64,000 nucleotides of DNA from Caballeronia sp. NK8. GTDB lineage: Bacteria; Pseudomonadota; Gammaproteobacteria; Burkholderiales; Burkholderiaceae. Shown here in pieces: positions 11,000 to 19,275 of this stretch; the stretch's first letter is position 1; each line of letters starts with the position of its first letter. A program made the position numbers and the translations under genes. The notes beneath the pieces were generated by a model that had not been told where the DNA came from, ran no database searches, and was given only the letters and a program-made list of their open reading frames with translations. The DNA is taken from positions 496,001 through 560,000 of the forward strand of contig NZ_AP024327.1 of assembly GCF_018408855.1 (NCBI RefSeq), written 5' to 3'.

Positions 11000-12132
11000 C
11001 ATTTTCAAGCTCCGCCAGCCCCGATGTGCTCGTCCTGGGCGGCGGCCTGGTCGGCTCGGCCGTGGCCTACGGGCTCGCCCGCGAAGGCGCGCGCGTGACC
11101 GTGCTCGACGAAGACGACGGCGGCCTGCGCGCCTCGCGCGGCAACTTCGGCCTCGTGTGGATTCAGGGCAAGGGCTATGGCTTGTCGCCGTACGCGCAAT
11201 GGTCGCGCAGTTCGTCGACGCGCTGGCCCGGATTCGCCGATGCCTTGCAGAGCGAAACCGGCATCGATGTCGCGCTGCGTCAGCCGGGCGGCTTCCAGTT
11301 CCTGTTCGATGACGAAGAACGCGCGGAACGCGAGAAGCGCCTCTCGACGCTCAAGGCCGAGCTCGGAGATTACCCGTATCAGATGCTCAGCGCCGCCGAA
11401 GTGCGCGAGCGCATTCCGCAGATCGGGCCCGCCGTGATCGGCGCGAGCTATACGCCGATGGACGGCCACGTGAATCCGCTCAAACTGCTGCGCGCCCTGC
11501 ACGCGGCGATGCGGGCGCGCGGCGTGCGGCTCGTGTCGGCGGAGCGCGCGGAACGCGTCGTGCCGGAAGCGGGCGGATTCACGGTAACGGGCAAGCGCGG
11601 CACCTATCGCGCGGCGCGCGTCGTGCTCGCGGCGGGCCTCGGCAATCGCGCGCTTGCGCCGTTCGTCGGACTGAATGCGCCGGTCGCGCCGAATCGCGGG
11701 CAAGTGCTGGTGAGCGAGCGCGTCGCGCCGTTTCTCCACTATCCGACGCTCAACGTGCGCCAGACCGACGAAGGCAGCGTGCAATTCGGCGATTCGATGG
11801 AAGAAGTCGGCTTCAACGATTTCACCACGACGCACGTGCTCGCCGACATCGCCCGCCGCGGCGTGCGCGCCTTCCCGATGCTCAGGCACGTGCGGCTCGT
11901 TCGCATGTGGGCCGCGTTGCGCGTCTACAGTCCGGACGGCTTTCCGATCTACGACGCATCGCAGGCGCATCCGGGCGCGTTCGTCGTCACTTGCCACAGT
12001 GGCGTGACGCTCGCCGCCGCGCATGCGCTGCGCGTCGCGCCGTGGATCATGGGCGCGCCGATGCCCGACGAACTGCCGAGCTTCTCCGCGCGCCGCTTCG
12101 AGCACGCACAAGAACTGACTCCCGCACATTGA
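10996..12132 (+). CDS. FAD-dependent oxidoreductase, DAO family (HcnC/OoxB-like), first copy
   Basis: The 378-residue flavoprotein has the dinucleotide-binding motif VLGGGLVGSAVAYGLAREG at its N-terminus and a DAO fold similar to glycine oxidase, HcnC and octopine-oxidase subunit B. It would oxidise the C-N bond of an amine or amino acid and pass electrons to its iron-sulfur flavoprotein partners. It overlaps the last permease gene by four bases. A second DAO-family gene lies three genes downstream, so the operon encodes two alternative or cooperating catalytic subunits. Confidence 0.88.
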   Translation: MTFSSSASPDVLVLGGGLVGSAVAYGLAREGARVTVLDEDDGGLRASRGNFGLVWIQGKGYGLSPYAQWSRSSSTRWPGFADALQSETGIDVALRQPGGFQFLFDDEERAEREKRLSTLKAELGDYPYQMLSAAEVRERIPQIGPAVIGASYTPMDGHVNPLKLLRALHAAMRARGVRLVSAERAERVVPEAGGFTVTGKRGTYRAARVVLAAGLGNRALAPFVGLNAPVAPNRGQVLVSERVAPFLHYPTLNVRQTDEGSVQFGDSMEEVGFNDFTTTHVLADIARRGVRAFPMLRHVRLVRMWAALRVYSPDGFPIYDASQAHPGAFVVTCHSGVTLAAAHALRVAPWIMGAPMPDELPSFSARRFEHAQELTPAH

Positions 12133-12139
12133 GTTCGAC

Positions 12140-12502
12140 ATGACAGCCCAATCGAATCCCACGCTCTTCAAGCCGCTCGATGGCTCCGCAGGCGGCAACA
12201 TCGAAATCTGGTTCAACGGCCAGCCGCTCACCGTGCCCGCCGGACGTTCGGTCGCGGCGGCGCTGCTCGCGGCGGGCGTCTCGCGCTTTCGTGCGACCCC
12301 CGTCTCCGGCGCCCCGCGCGCGCCCTACTGCATGATGGGCGCGTGCTTCGAATGCCTGGTCGAAATCGACGGCGTGCCGAGCCGCCAGAGCTGCATGGTC
12401 GACGTAAAGGCCGGCATGCGCGTGCGCTCGCAGGAAGGCGCGCGCGATCTGCCGCCTTCGATCGCAACCGATGCTCCGCTGGAGAACGCCCATGGCCGCT
12501 GA
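12140..12502 (+). CDS. Small (2Fe-2S)-binding protein, HcnA-like
   Basis: The 120-residue protein has a ferredoxin-like domain with the cluster cysteines arranged as C-x4-C-x2-C (YCMMGACFEC) and a fourth Cys about 12 residues later (RQSC). This matches the small subunit HcnA of hydrogen cyanide synthase and the N-terminal part of sarcosine oxidase alpha. It should act as an electron carrier in a three-part dehydrogenase with the next two gene products. Its end overlaps the next gene by 11 bases. Confidence 0.88.
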   Translation: MTAQSNPTLFKPLDGSAGGNIEIWFNGQPLTVPAGRSVAAALLAAGVSRFRATPVSGAPRAPYCMMGACFECLVEIDGVPSRQSCMVDVKAGMRVRSQEGARDLPPSIATDAPLENAHGR

Positions 12503-13898
12503 TTTCGCACCCGAAGCAGTCGATGTCGTCGTGGTCGGCGCCGGTCCCGCAGGCATGAGCGCGGCCACCCGCGCCGCGCGCGCGGGCCTGAAAACCGTGC
12601 TGATCGACGAGCAGGACGCGGTCGGCGGGCAGATTTATCGCGCGATCGGCCGTGCGGACGCGCGCCGCAAGGAGATTCTCGGTCCGGACTACGCGGCGGG
12701 CGACGCCATCGCCCAAGCGTTCGCCGCGTCCGGCGCGCGCCATGTGACGAATGCGAGCGTCTGGCAGGTCACGCGCGAGCGCGGCATCAACTATCTGAAG
12801 GACGGCCAGATCGCCTCGTTCGATGCGCAGCGCGTGATTCTCGCAAGCGGCGCGCTCGAACGCCCCTTCCCGATTCCCGGCTGGACGCTGCCCGGCGTGC
12901 TGACGGCGGGCGCCGCGCAGATCCTGCTCAAGAGCGCGGGCGAAGTGCCCGCCGCGCCGCCGGTACTCGCGGGCTGCGGGCCGCTCCTGTATCTGCTCGG
13001 CTGGCAATACGTGCGGGCAGGCGTGCCGATTCGCGCACTCGTCGATACGACGCGTCACGAAGACCGCTGGCGGGCGAAGCGTCATCTGCTGTCGGCGCTG
13101 CGCGCGTGGCCTTTCCTGAGCAAGGGCCTGCAACTGATCCGCACGTTGCGCGACGCAGGCGTGCCGATCTTCGAGGCGGCGGACGATCTGCGCGTGGAAG
13201 CGCGCACCGGCACGGATAACGCCGAGCATGCGGCGGCGCTCTGCTTCACGACGCAGGGCGTCGCGCATCGCGTCGAAGCGGACGTGATCCTGCTGCATCA
13301 GGGCGTCGTGCCGAACACGCAGTTCACGCATGCGCTGCGCGCGGGGCATCGCTGGGACGATGCGCAACTGTGCTTCACGCCGAAGACCGACGCATGGGGC
13401 GAACTCGATGTGCACGGCATCTTCGTCGCGGGCGATGGCGCGGGCATCGGCGGGGCGCAGGCGGCCGCGTTGCAGGGCACGCTCGCGGGCATTGCTGCGG
13501 CGGCGCAACTCGGCGCGCTCGACACCGCCGCGCGCGATGCCGAAGCCGCCCCGCTGCGCCGCGCGCTCGCGGACGTCATGCGTATCCGGCCGTTTCTCGA
13601 CAGCCTGTATCGCCCGCGCCATGTGAATCGCATTCCGGGCGATGCGACCATCGTGTGCCGTTGCGAGGAAGTGACGGCGGGCGAGTTGCGCCAGTTCGTC
13701 GAATTGGGCTGCGTCGGGCCGAATCAGGCGAAGTCGTTTGGACGATGCGGCATGGGGCCGTGCCAGGGCCGCATGTGTGGACTCACGGTGACGGAGGTCA
13801 TCGCCGATGCACGTCGGGTCTCGCCCGCCGAAGTCGGCTATTACCGCATCCGTCCGCCGATCAAGCCGCTCACGCTCGGAGAACTCGCCGGTGAATGA
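12492..13898 (+). CDS. NAD(P)/FAD-dependent oxidoreductase with C-terminal BFD-type [2Fe-2S] domain (HcnB/OoxA-like)
   Basis: The 468-residue protein begins with the FAD motif VVVVGAGPAGMSAATRAARA, contains a second nucleotide-binding region around residues 155-175, and ends in a BFD-like [2Fe-2S] domain: CRCEEVTAGEL about 30 residues before CGMGPCQGRMCG. This is the layout of HcnB and octopine/nopaline oxidase subunit A. It would link the DAO subunit to the electron-accepting chain. The start ATG lies within the preceding gene, and its stop overlaps the following GTG start, all signs of a tightly coupled complex. Confidence 0.9.
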   Translation: MAADFAPEAVDVVVVGAGPAGMSAATRAARAGLKTVLIDEQDAVGGQIYRAIGRADARRKEILGPDYAAGDAIAQAFAASGARHVTNASVWQVTRERGINYLKDGQIASFDAQRVILASGALERPFPIPGWTLPGVLTAGAAQILLKSAGEVPAAPPVLAGCGPLLYLLGWQYVRAGVPIRALVDTTRHEDRWRAKRHLLSALRAWPFLSKGLQLIRTLRDAGVPIFEAADDLRVEARTGTDNAEHAAALCFTTQGVAHRVEADVILLHQGVVPNTQFTHALRAGHRWDDAQLCFTPKTDAWGELDVHGIFVAGDGAGIGGAQAAALQGTLAGIAAAAQLGALDTAARDAEAAPLRRALADVMRIRPFLDSLYRPRHVNRIPGDATIVCRCEEVTAGELRQFVELGCVGPNQAKSFGRCGMGPCQGRMCGLTVTEVIADARRVSPAEVGYYRIRPPIKPLTLGELAGE

Positions 13899-15063
13899 CG
13901 CAAGCGGAGTTCAGGAAGCGGACGTGCTGGTCGTGGGCGGCGGATTGCATGGCACGAGCAGCGCGTTTCATACGGCGCGGCGCGGCGCGAAGGTGATCGT
14001 GCTCGAAGCCGACTATGTCGCGCGCCATGCGTCGGGCGTAAATGCGGGCGGCGTGCGTACGCTCGGACGGCCCGTGCCGGAAATTCCGCTCGCGCTGATG
14101 TCGCGCGAAATCTGGCACGGCATGACCGATCTGATCGGCGAGGACGGCGGCTTCGTCGCGTCGGGCCAGTTGAAGATCGCCGAAACCGACGACGAACTCG
14201 AAGCCTGCCGCGAGCGCGTCGCGCTGCTCGAATCGCACGGCTTCACGCATGAGAAAGTGATCGACCGCGACACCGTGCTCGAACTCGAACCGGCGCTCGC
14301 GCGGCACGTGACGGGCGGCATCTGGGTCGAGCGCGACGGTTACGCGTTGCCCTTCAGGACGACGACCGCCTTCCGCCTCGCCGCGCAAAGGCTAGGCGCG
14401 CGCTTTCTGGAAGGCACGCCGGTGCGGCGCATCGAGCAGCGTGGCACGCGCTGGTTCGCGCACACGCCGCGTGGCACGTTCAGCGCGGAAAAGCTGCTCG
14501 TCACGGCGGGTGCGTGGTCCGGCGAACTCGCGAAGCAGGTGGGCGAACCGGTGCCCGTGCATCCGGAGGGGTTGATGCTGATGGTCACGCATCGCGTCGC
14601 GCCGTTCTGCCGCGCGACGCTCGGCGCGACGGGCCGGCCGCTCTCGTTCAAGCAGTTCGACAATGGCACGGTGGTGATCGGCGGCAAGCTGATCGGCATC
14701 GCGGATCTCGCGAATCGACATGGCGAAGTGGATTTCATCCGCCTCGTGAAGAGTGCGCGCACCGTGACTGATCTATTTCCGCATCTGCGGCATCTTGGCG
14801 TGAATCGCGCGTGGGCGGGGGTCGAAGCGTTTACCGCGGATGAATTGCCGGTGATTTCCGCGAGCCGCGAGGCGTCGAATCTTTACTACTCGTTCGGTTA
14901 TTGCGGTAGCGGGTTTCAGCTCGGGCCGGGGTGCGGGAAGCTCGTGTCGGAACTGATGCTCGATGGCGTGGCGTCGCTGTCGCTTGATGCTTTCGCCATT
15001 GATCGGTTTGAGCGCCATGCGGTTTTTAGTGACGCGAGTGCGTCGCGGCTCGTTGCGCATTAG
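13891..15063 (+). CDS. FAD-dependent oxidoreductase, DAO family (HcnC/OoxB-like), second copy
   Basis: The 390-residue flavoprotein has VLVVGGGLHGTSSAFHTARR near its start and a glycine-oxidase-like fold with a C-terminal SFGYCGSGFQLGPGCGKLVS motif. It starts at GTG 13891, overlapping the HcnB-like gene by eight bases; GGAG lies nine bases before it, and no in-frame ATG fits as well. With the preceding two genes it completes an HcnABC/OoxAB-like set. Hydrogen cyanide production is possible, but the ABC importer and the NocR-like regulator favour catabolism of an imported amine or opine-like substrate. Confidence 0.88.
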   Translation: MNDASGVQEADVLVVGGGLHGTSSAFHTARRGAKVIVLEADYVARHASGVNAGGVRTLGRPVPEIPLALMSREIWHGMTDLIGEDGGFVASGQLKIAETDDELEACRERVALLESHGFTHEKVIDRDTVLELEPALARHVTGGIWVERDGYALPFRTTTAFRLAAQRLGARFLEGTPVRRIEQRGTRWFAHTPRGTFSAEKLLVTAGAWSGELAKQVGEPVPVHPEGLMLMVTHRVAPFCRATLGATGRPLSFKQFDNGTVVIGGKLIGIADLANRHGEVDFIRLVKSARTVTDLFPHLRHLGVNRAWAGVEAFTADELPVISASREASNLYYSFGYCGSGFQLGPGCGKLVSELMLDGVASLSLDAFAIDRFERHAVFSDASASRLVAH

Positions 15064-15064
15064 G

Positions 15065-15686
15065 TTTGTCGCCGGATCCCGTTTTCGTGTTGGTTTATTG
15101 GCGTTGCCCCTGTGCGGGGCGGCAGTCACTTTCTTTGCTGCTGCAAAGAAAGTAACCAAAGAAACAGCTTGAGACGCCCGCGGTCATACGCAATTTGGGT
15201 GTTCTTCTCGTTGTTCGTGGCCTCTGTAGCGAGTGCCCTCACAGGCCTAATCGGGCGTGGACCGCGCACGGTCTGACAAGCTAGTACACCAAGGACGCAG
15301 GTTCAGCACGAAAAAGTTCCGGCACAGCGCTACGCGCTGCCGTTGGGTATGCAAGGGAAACCGACGAGAAAAAAGGATACGCAGAAGCACGCGCATCCCC
15401 GATGCACCCATCGGTCGCGTAGCGGGCCGGAGCCATTTCGTGCTGAACCAGTTACGCACGCGGCGCGATGTGGCAGACCGTGCGCGGTCCAAGCCCGGTT
15501 AGACCTACGAGGGCACTCGCTACTGAGTGCCACGAGCGAGGAGAAGGATACTCAAATTGCGTGTGACCGCGGGCGTCTCGAGCTGCTTTCTTTGGTTACT
15601 TTCTTTGCAGCAGCAAAGAAAGTGACTGCCGCCCCGCACAGGGGCAACGCTAATAAACCAACACGAAAACGGGATCCGGCGACAAA
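15065..15686. repeat. About 620-bp imperfect palindromic intergenic element
   Basis: The gap between the oxidase and RidA genes is a long inverted repeat centred near 15376. The outer roughly 110 bases of each arm (15065-15175 and 15577-15686) are almost perfect complements, sharing GTTTTCGTGTTGGTTTATT, GCGGCAGTCACTTTC and AAGAAAGTAACCAAAG. Similarity continues inward with more differences, for example a shared GGACCGCGCACGGTCTG block and GGTTCAGCACGAAA. The arms themselves contain small self-complementary blocks. Two mirror-image 81-codon open frames (both starting MDRAR) arise from the symmetry and are not thought to be genes. From memory, related sequences with this AAAGAAAGTAACCAAAGAAA core recur between genes in Burkholderia-group genomes. 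Confidence 0.85.
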
Positions 15687-15742
15687 AACAACGGCCGTAC
15701 AGACGCTTCCCTAGCGCATTTTTTTAACTCGGAGAACTACAC

Positions 15743-16096
15743 ATGAACGATATCGTTCGCATCGACACCAATCAACGCATGAGCCGCGTCGTAAAAGCGG
15801 CGGGCCTCGTATTCATCGGCGGCCAGACATCGGCCGATCCCACGCCGGACGTGAAGCTGCAAACCGCTAAAGTGCTCGAAAAGATCGACGGCTTTCTCGA
15901 CAAGGCCGGCATCGACAAGACGCGTCTCGTCTCCGCGCAAGTATGGCTCGCGGACATCGGCCGCGATTTCGCCGGCATGAACGAAGTATGGGACGCGTGG
16001 GTACCCGAAGGCTGCGCGCCCACGCGCGCGACGGTGCAGGCGCAACTCGCGTCGCCGGATCTGCTCGTCGAAATCGCGGTCGTGGCGCTCGGCTGA
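15743..16096 (+). CDS. RidA family protein (imine/enamine deaminase-like)
   Basis: The 117-residue protein has the RidA/YjgF/Rid fold: AGLVFIGGQTSADPTPDVKL near the start and SPDLLVEIAVVAL at the end. Family members hydrolyse reactive imines or enamines released by PLP enzymes and amine oxidases. In this branch the canonical catalytic Arg is not obvious at the usual C-terminal position (APTRATVQAQLAS carries an Arg near it), so it may belong to a Rid2-7 subgroup. Placement between flavin amine oxidases and a D-amino-acid dehydrogenase fits cleanup or processing of imino products. Confidence 0.88.
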   Translation: MNDIVRIDTNQRMSRVVKAAGLVFIGGQTSADPTPDVKLQTAKVLEKIDGFLDKAGIDKTRLVSAQVWLADIGRDFAGMNEVWDAWVPEGCAPTRATVQAQLASPDLLVEIAVVALG

Positions 16097-16111
16097 GGCG
16101 AAACGCGCCTC
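16095..16111. terminator. Small hairpin between RidA and dadA-like genes
   Basis: A 6-bp stem (GAGGCG / CGCCTC) with a 5-base loop lies at the RidA stop codon, between two convergent genes. There is no T-tract, so this is a weak terminator candidate. Confidence 0.3.
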
Positions 16112-16135
16112 GTGCACGGAGCGCCACGCGAGGGC

Positions 16136-17413
16136 TTATAGCAGCGCTTCGCTGCGCTCGATGCCGCCCGGCGCCGCTTCACGCACCGGCTGGCGAGGCA
16201 AGCGCTGCAACACCGCTTCCGCGACGAGTTCGGCCGTCGCCGCCGAAAGCGTCCAGCCAAGATGCCCGTGCCCCGTGTTGTAGAACACGCCGGGACGCTT
16301 GCCCTGTCCGACCTTCGGCAGCATGCTCGGCAACATCGGGCGCAGGCCGCTCCACGGAATCACGCGCGCCGTCGATACATCGGGGAAGTAACGCCGCGTC
16401 CATTCGACCAGCGGCGCGATGCGATCCGCGCGGATATCGCGGTTGAAACCGTTCAGCTCCGCCGTTCCCGCCACGCGAAAACGGTCCGCGCCGAGCCGGC
16501 TCGTGACGATCTTCGCGCGGTCATCGAGCAGGCTGACCCACGGCGCATGATCGCGGCTGCGGGCGTCGTCGAGGCAGACGGTGATCGAATAGCCCTTGAC
16601 CGGATAGACGTTGAGATGATCGCCCGCCATCGCGGCAAACGCCCGGCTGCCGACGCCCGCGCAGACCACGATGCCATCGAAGCCGAGTGGCTGCGACTCG
16701 CCCGCATGTTCGACGGTCAGCGTGAGACGCCCCGCCTGCTCATCGATCGATGTCACCGATGTGTCGTAACGGAACTCGACGCCATGTCGCGCGCAGGCAT
16801 CCGCGAGTCCGCGCGTGAACTTGTGGATGTCGCCCGTCGAATCCGACGGCGTGAAGAAGCCGCCATGAAACGCGCCGCGCAAGGTCGGCTCGATCGATTC
16901 GATCTCTTCAGGGGTGACGGCGTACCGGTCGAGACCCGCGCCCTTCAGAATCTCGTTGACCTTCGCGGCGGCGTCGAACTCCTTGCGCGTCGCGTAGAAA
17001 TGCAGGATGCCGCGCCGTTCGAGATCGAAGTCGATGTTTTCGTCCCGCGCGATGCGAAAGAGATGCTCGCGCGCCGCGATCGCGAGGCGCACGGTCTCAG
17101 CCGTATTGGCGCGGTAGTTCGGTATATGCCGCAGAAACTCGCCCATCCAGCTGTACTTGTGCCAGCTGGGGCGCGGGTTCATCAGAAGGGGCGCGTCGCG
17201 CGTGAACATCCATTTCAGCCCCTTCAGCACGGTGGCGCGGCTGTTCCACACTTCGGCGTTGCTCGCGGAAAGCTGGCCGCCGTTGGCGAACGACGTTTCC
17301 ATCGCCGCGTAGCGATGGCGTTCGAGAACGGTGACGCGAAAACCGCGCTGCGCGAGGGCGTAAGCGGTCGTGACGCCGGTGATCCCGGCGCCGATGATGG
17401 CGATTCGTGACAT
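16136..17413 (-). CDS. D-amino acid dehydrogenase (DadA family)
   Basis: The 425-residue flavoprotein opens with MSRIAIIGAGITGVTTAYAL (FAD-binding GxGxxG) and has the DadA features SFANGGQLSASNAEVWNS and GHGHLGWTLSAATAELVAE. It oxidatively deaminates D-amino acids (possibly glycine as well) to 2-oxo acids, passing electrons to the respiratory chain. The ATG at 17413 begins the conserved domain. A tandem glycine riboswitch lies about 60 bases upstream on the same strand, so glycine probably induces it. It is convergent with RidA, which could process the imine product. Confidence 0.9.
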   Translation of the reverse strand: MSRIAIIGAGITGVTTAYALAQRGFRVTVLERHRYAAMETSFANGGQLSASNAEVWNSRATVLKGLKWMFTRDAPLLMNPRPSWHKYSWMGEFLRHIPNYRANTAETVRLAIAAREHLFRIARDENIDFDLERRGILHFYATRKEFDAAAKVNEILKGAGLDRYAVTPEEIESIEPTLRGAFHGGFFTPSDSTGDIHKFTRGLADACARHGVEFRYDTSVTSIDEQAGRLTLTVEHAGESQPLGFDGIVVCAGVGSRAFAAMAGDHLNVYPVKGYSITVCLDDARSRDHAPWVSLLDDRAKIVTSRLGADRFRVAGTAELNGFNRDIRADRIAPLVEWTRRYFPDVSTARVIPWSGLRPMLPSMLPKVGQGKRPGVFYNTGHGHLGWTLSAATAELVAEAVLQRLPRQPVREAAPGGIERSEALL

Positions 17414-17470
17414 GACATGGTCCAGATTGATTGAGCATCGCCGGCCTTGGCCACATTCCTCAGCCGGCAC

Positions 17471-17672
17471 CGATGCCCCATCTGTCCATGTACCTGAGAG
17501 TTTCGCCCGCGAGCAGTCGACGTTTGCGCCGATAGCCAGGGCTCCCCTTCGGTGGGCGCGTGAAAGCGCCGCTCTCCAGATGTTCCGGCGCGCACGGTCC
17601 TTTTGCCTGAGAGTTTCCGGGGCGGTTGCTCCGTCGGCGTCGTCGCGGGGGACGAGCTCTTCCGTGGCGCGT
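17471..17672 (-). ncRNA. Tandem glycine riboswitch upstream of the D-amino-acid dehydrogenase gene
   Basis: On the minus strand two glycine-aptamer signatures follow each other. The first has GCCGACGGAGCAA, then GGAAACTCTCAGGCAAAAGG. The second has CCACCGAAGGGGAGCC, then CGAAACTCTCAGGTACATGG and GACAG. The CTCTCAGG boxes lie at 17606-17613 and 17493-17500. This is the standard two-aptamer glycine riboswitch (gcvT element), placed in the leader of the DadA-like gene at 17413. In most bacteria this element switches on the glycine cleavage system, so here it probably switches on glycine or D-amino-acid oxidation when glycine is plentiful. Confidence 0.9.
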
Positions 17673-17787
17673 TGTCGAACCCCTCGACAATACCGATACG
17701 AAACGCGCGTGGCAAGCCCCTTCGACGTTGACAGACCGCCGGGCTCGCCGTCAGACTGCCGTCGTCCGTTCTTTCACCGCACCAACG

Positions 17788-19041
17788 ATGCCGACTTCCC
17801 AACTGTCCGTCTACTTCTTCGCCCAGGCCGCTGTCATTGTGTTCGCGAGCCAGTTGGTCGGCCGGCTCGCGCAACGCGTTGGCCAGCCGCAAGTCGTCGG
17901 CGAGATGATCGCGGGCGTGCTGCTCGGGCCCTCGCTCTTCGGGCTGCTGCTGCCGCACTGGCAACAGGCGCTCTTCCCCAAGGCGACGATGGGCATGCTC
18001 TACGTCGCCGCGCAGCTCGGCGTCGGGCTCTACATGTTTCTGGTCGGCACGGAATTTCGCGCGGATCACTTTCGCGCACGCGCGAGAAGCGCGATGAGCG
18101 TTTCGCTCGCCGGCATCGTCGCGCCGTTCGTACTCGCGTTTGCGCTGACGCCGTGGCTGCTCACGATCACCGGCCTCTTCGCGGAAAAGGCGCGGCTCTA
18201 CGAGGCATCGCTCTTTCTGGGCGCGGCGATCGCGATCACTGCGTTTCCGATGCTCGCGCGCATCATTCACGAGCGCGGACTCGCCGGCACCTCGCTCGGC
18301 ACGCTCGCGCTGACCGCGGGCGCCTTCGACGACGCCGCCGCATGGTGCATCCTCGCGATCGTGCTGGCGAGCTTCGGCGGCTCGTGGACGGGCGCGTATA
18401 TGGCGATCGGCGGCGGCGCGGCCTTTGCGCTGTTCATGATCTTCGTCGGCGGCAAGTTGCTGCGCAGGCTCGCCGCCGGACTCGATCCCGACGCGCCGCT
18501 GCCCACGAGTGTGCTCGCCGCCGTGATGGTGCTGTTCTCGCTGTGCGCGTTCGCGATGGACTCGATCGGCATTCACGCGGTGTTCGGCGGCTTTCTGCTC
18601 GGCGTCGCGCTGCCGCGCGGCCCGCTTACCGAGAAGCTGCGCGACATGCTGCAGCCTTTCGTCGTCGTGTTTCTGTTGCCGATGTTCTTCACCTACTCCG
18701 GCCTCAACACGCGGCTCGACATGCTCATGGACCCGGCCATCATGGTGGCCGCCGTCGCCATTCTGTTCGCATCGTTCGGCGGCAAGGGCATCGCGTGCTG
18801 GGCGGCCGCGCGCATGAACGGCGAACCGCCCGGCGACGCAATGGCGATCGGCGCGCTGATGAACGCGCGTGGGCTGATGGAGCTGATCATCATCAATATC
18901 GGGCTGGCGGCGGGCGTGATATTGCCCGGCCTCTTTTCGATACTCGTGCTGATGGCCGTGCTCAGCACGCTGATGGCGACGCCGCTGTTCAACTGGATCG
19001 TGCGCCGTCAGGCGGCGTTGCGGGAGGTCGTGGCGGGGTAG
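17788..19041 (+). CDS. Cation:proton antiporter, CPA2 family
   Basis: The 417-residue protein is almost entirely membrane-embedded, with about 12 helices. Segments such as VGEMIAGVLLGPSLFGLLLP, AAIAITAFPMLARIIHERGL and GALMNARGLMELIIINIGL are typical of Na+(K+)/H+ exchangers of the CPA2/KefB-like group. No C-terminal KTN/RCK regulatory domain is present, unlike KefB/KefC. The ATG at 17788 starts the first helix; the frame is open upstream but runs through the riboswitch region. It is divergent from the dadA-like gene and a strong hairpin follows its stop. Confidence 0.9.
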   Translation: MPTSQLSVYFFAQAAVIVFASQLVGRLAQRVGQPQVVGEMIAGVLLGPSLFGLLLPHWQQALFPKATMGMLYVAAQLGVGLYMFLVGTEFRADHFRARARSAMSVSLAGIVAPFVLAFALTPWLLTITGLFAEKARLYEASLFLGAAIAITAFPMLARIIHERGLAGTSLGTLALTAGAFDDAAAWCILAIVLASFGGSWTGAYMAIGGGAAFALFMIFVGGKLLRRLAAGLDPDAPLPTSVLAAVMVLFSLCAFAMDSIGIHAVFGGFLLGVALPRGPLTEKLRDMLQPFVVVFLLPMFFTYSGLNTRLDMLMDPAIMVAAVAILFASFGGKGIACWAAARMNGEPPGDAMAIGALMNARGLMELIIINIGLAAGVILPGLFSILVLMAVLSTLMATPLFNWIVRRQAALREVVAG

Positions 19042-19080
19042 TTTTATCCGGATACCGAAGCATTATCGACGCGCCGCAGA

Positions 19081-19099
19081 GGCGTCGCTCTGCGACGCC
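19081..19099. terminator. Bidirectional hairpin between antiporter and DUF1328 genes
   Basis: A perfect 8-bp stem (GGCGTCGC / GCGACGCC) with a 3-base loop lies between two convergent genes. It has nearly the same stem as the hairpin after dgdA. Confidence 0.6.
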
Positions 19100-19113
19100 C
19101 CCTCATGCAAACT

Positions 19114-19275
19114 TCACCTTCGCATGAGCCCCATCACGAGCGTCACGAGGAAAATTACGAGGAATATGAAGAACAATATCTTCGCGATGCTCGCAGCGCC
19201 CGCCGCAATGCCGCCAAAACCGAGCGCGGCGGCGATCAGCGCGATCACGAAAAAGACCAACGCGTAATACAGCAT
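19114..19275 (-). CDS. DUF1328 small membrane protein
   Basis: The 53-residue peptide starts [20 protein letters not shown] and has two hydrophobic helices with a [14 protein letters not shown] hinge, which is the DUF1328/YtjA signature. Function is unknown; members are often linked to stationary phase or envelope stress. The frame is open upstream to 19371, but the ATG at 19275 starts the conserved domain and has GGAG a few bases before it. Confidence 0.88.
   Translation of the reverse strand: MLYYALVFFVIALIAAALGFGGIAAGAASIAKILFFIFLVIFLVTLVMGLMRR

Noticed and set aside
10996..15063. Naming the oxidases hcnABC (hydrogen cyanide synthase)
   Set aside because: Subunit types match, but there are two DAO genes and the operon begins with an ABC importer under a NocR/OccR-like regulator, so a catabolic dehydrogenase is at least as likely.
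15247..15502. Two 81-codon open frames on opposite strands, both starting MDRAR
   Set aside because: They are mirror products of the long palindrome's symmetry, lack ribosome-binding sites and show no coding-like composition.
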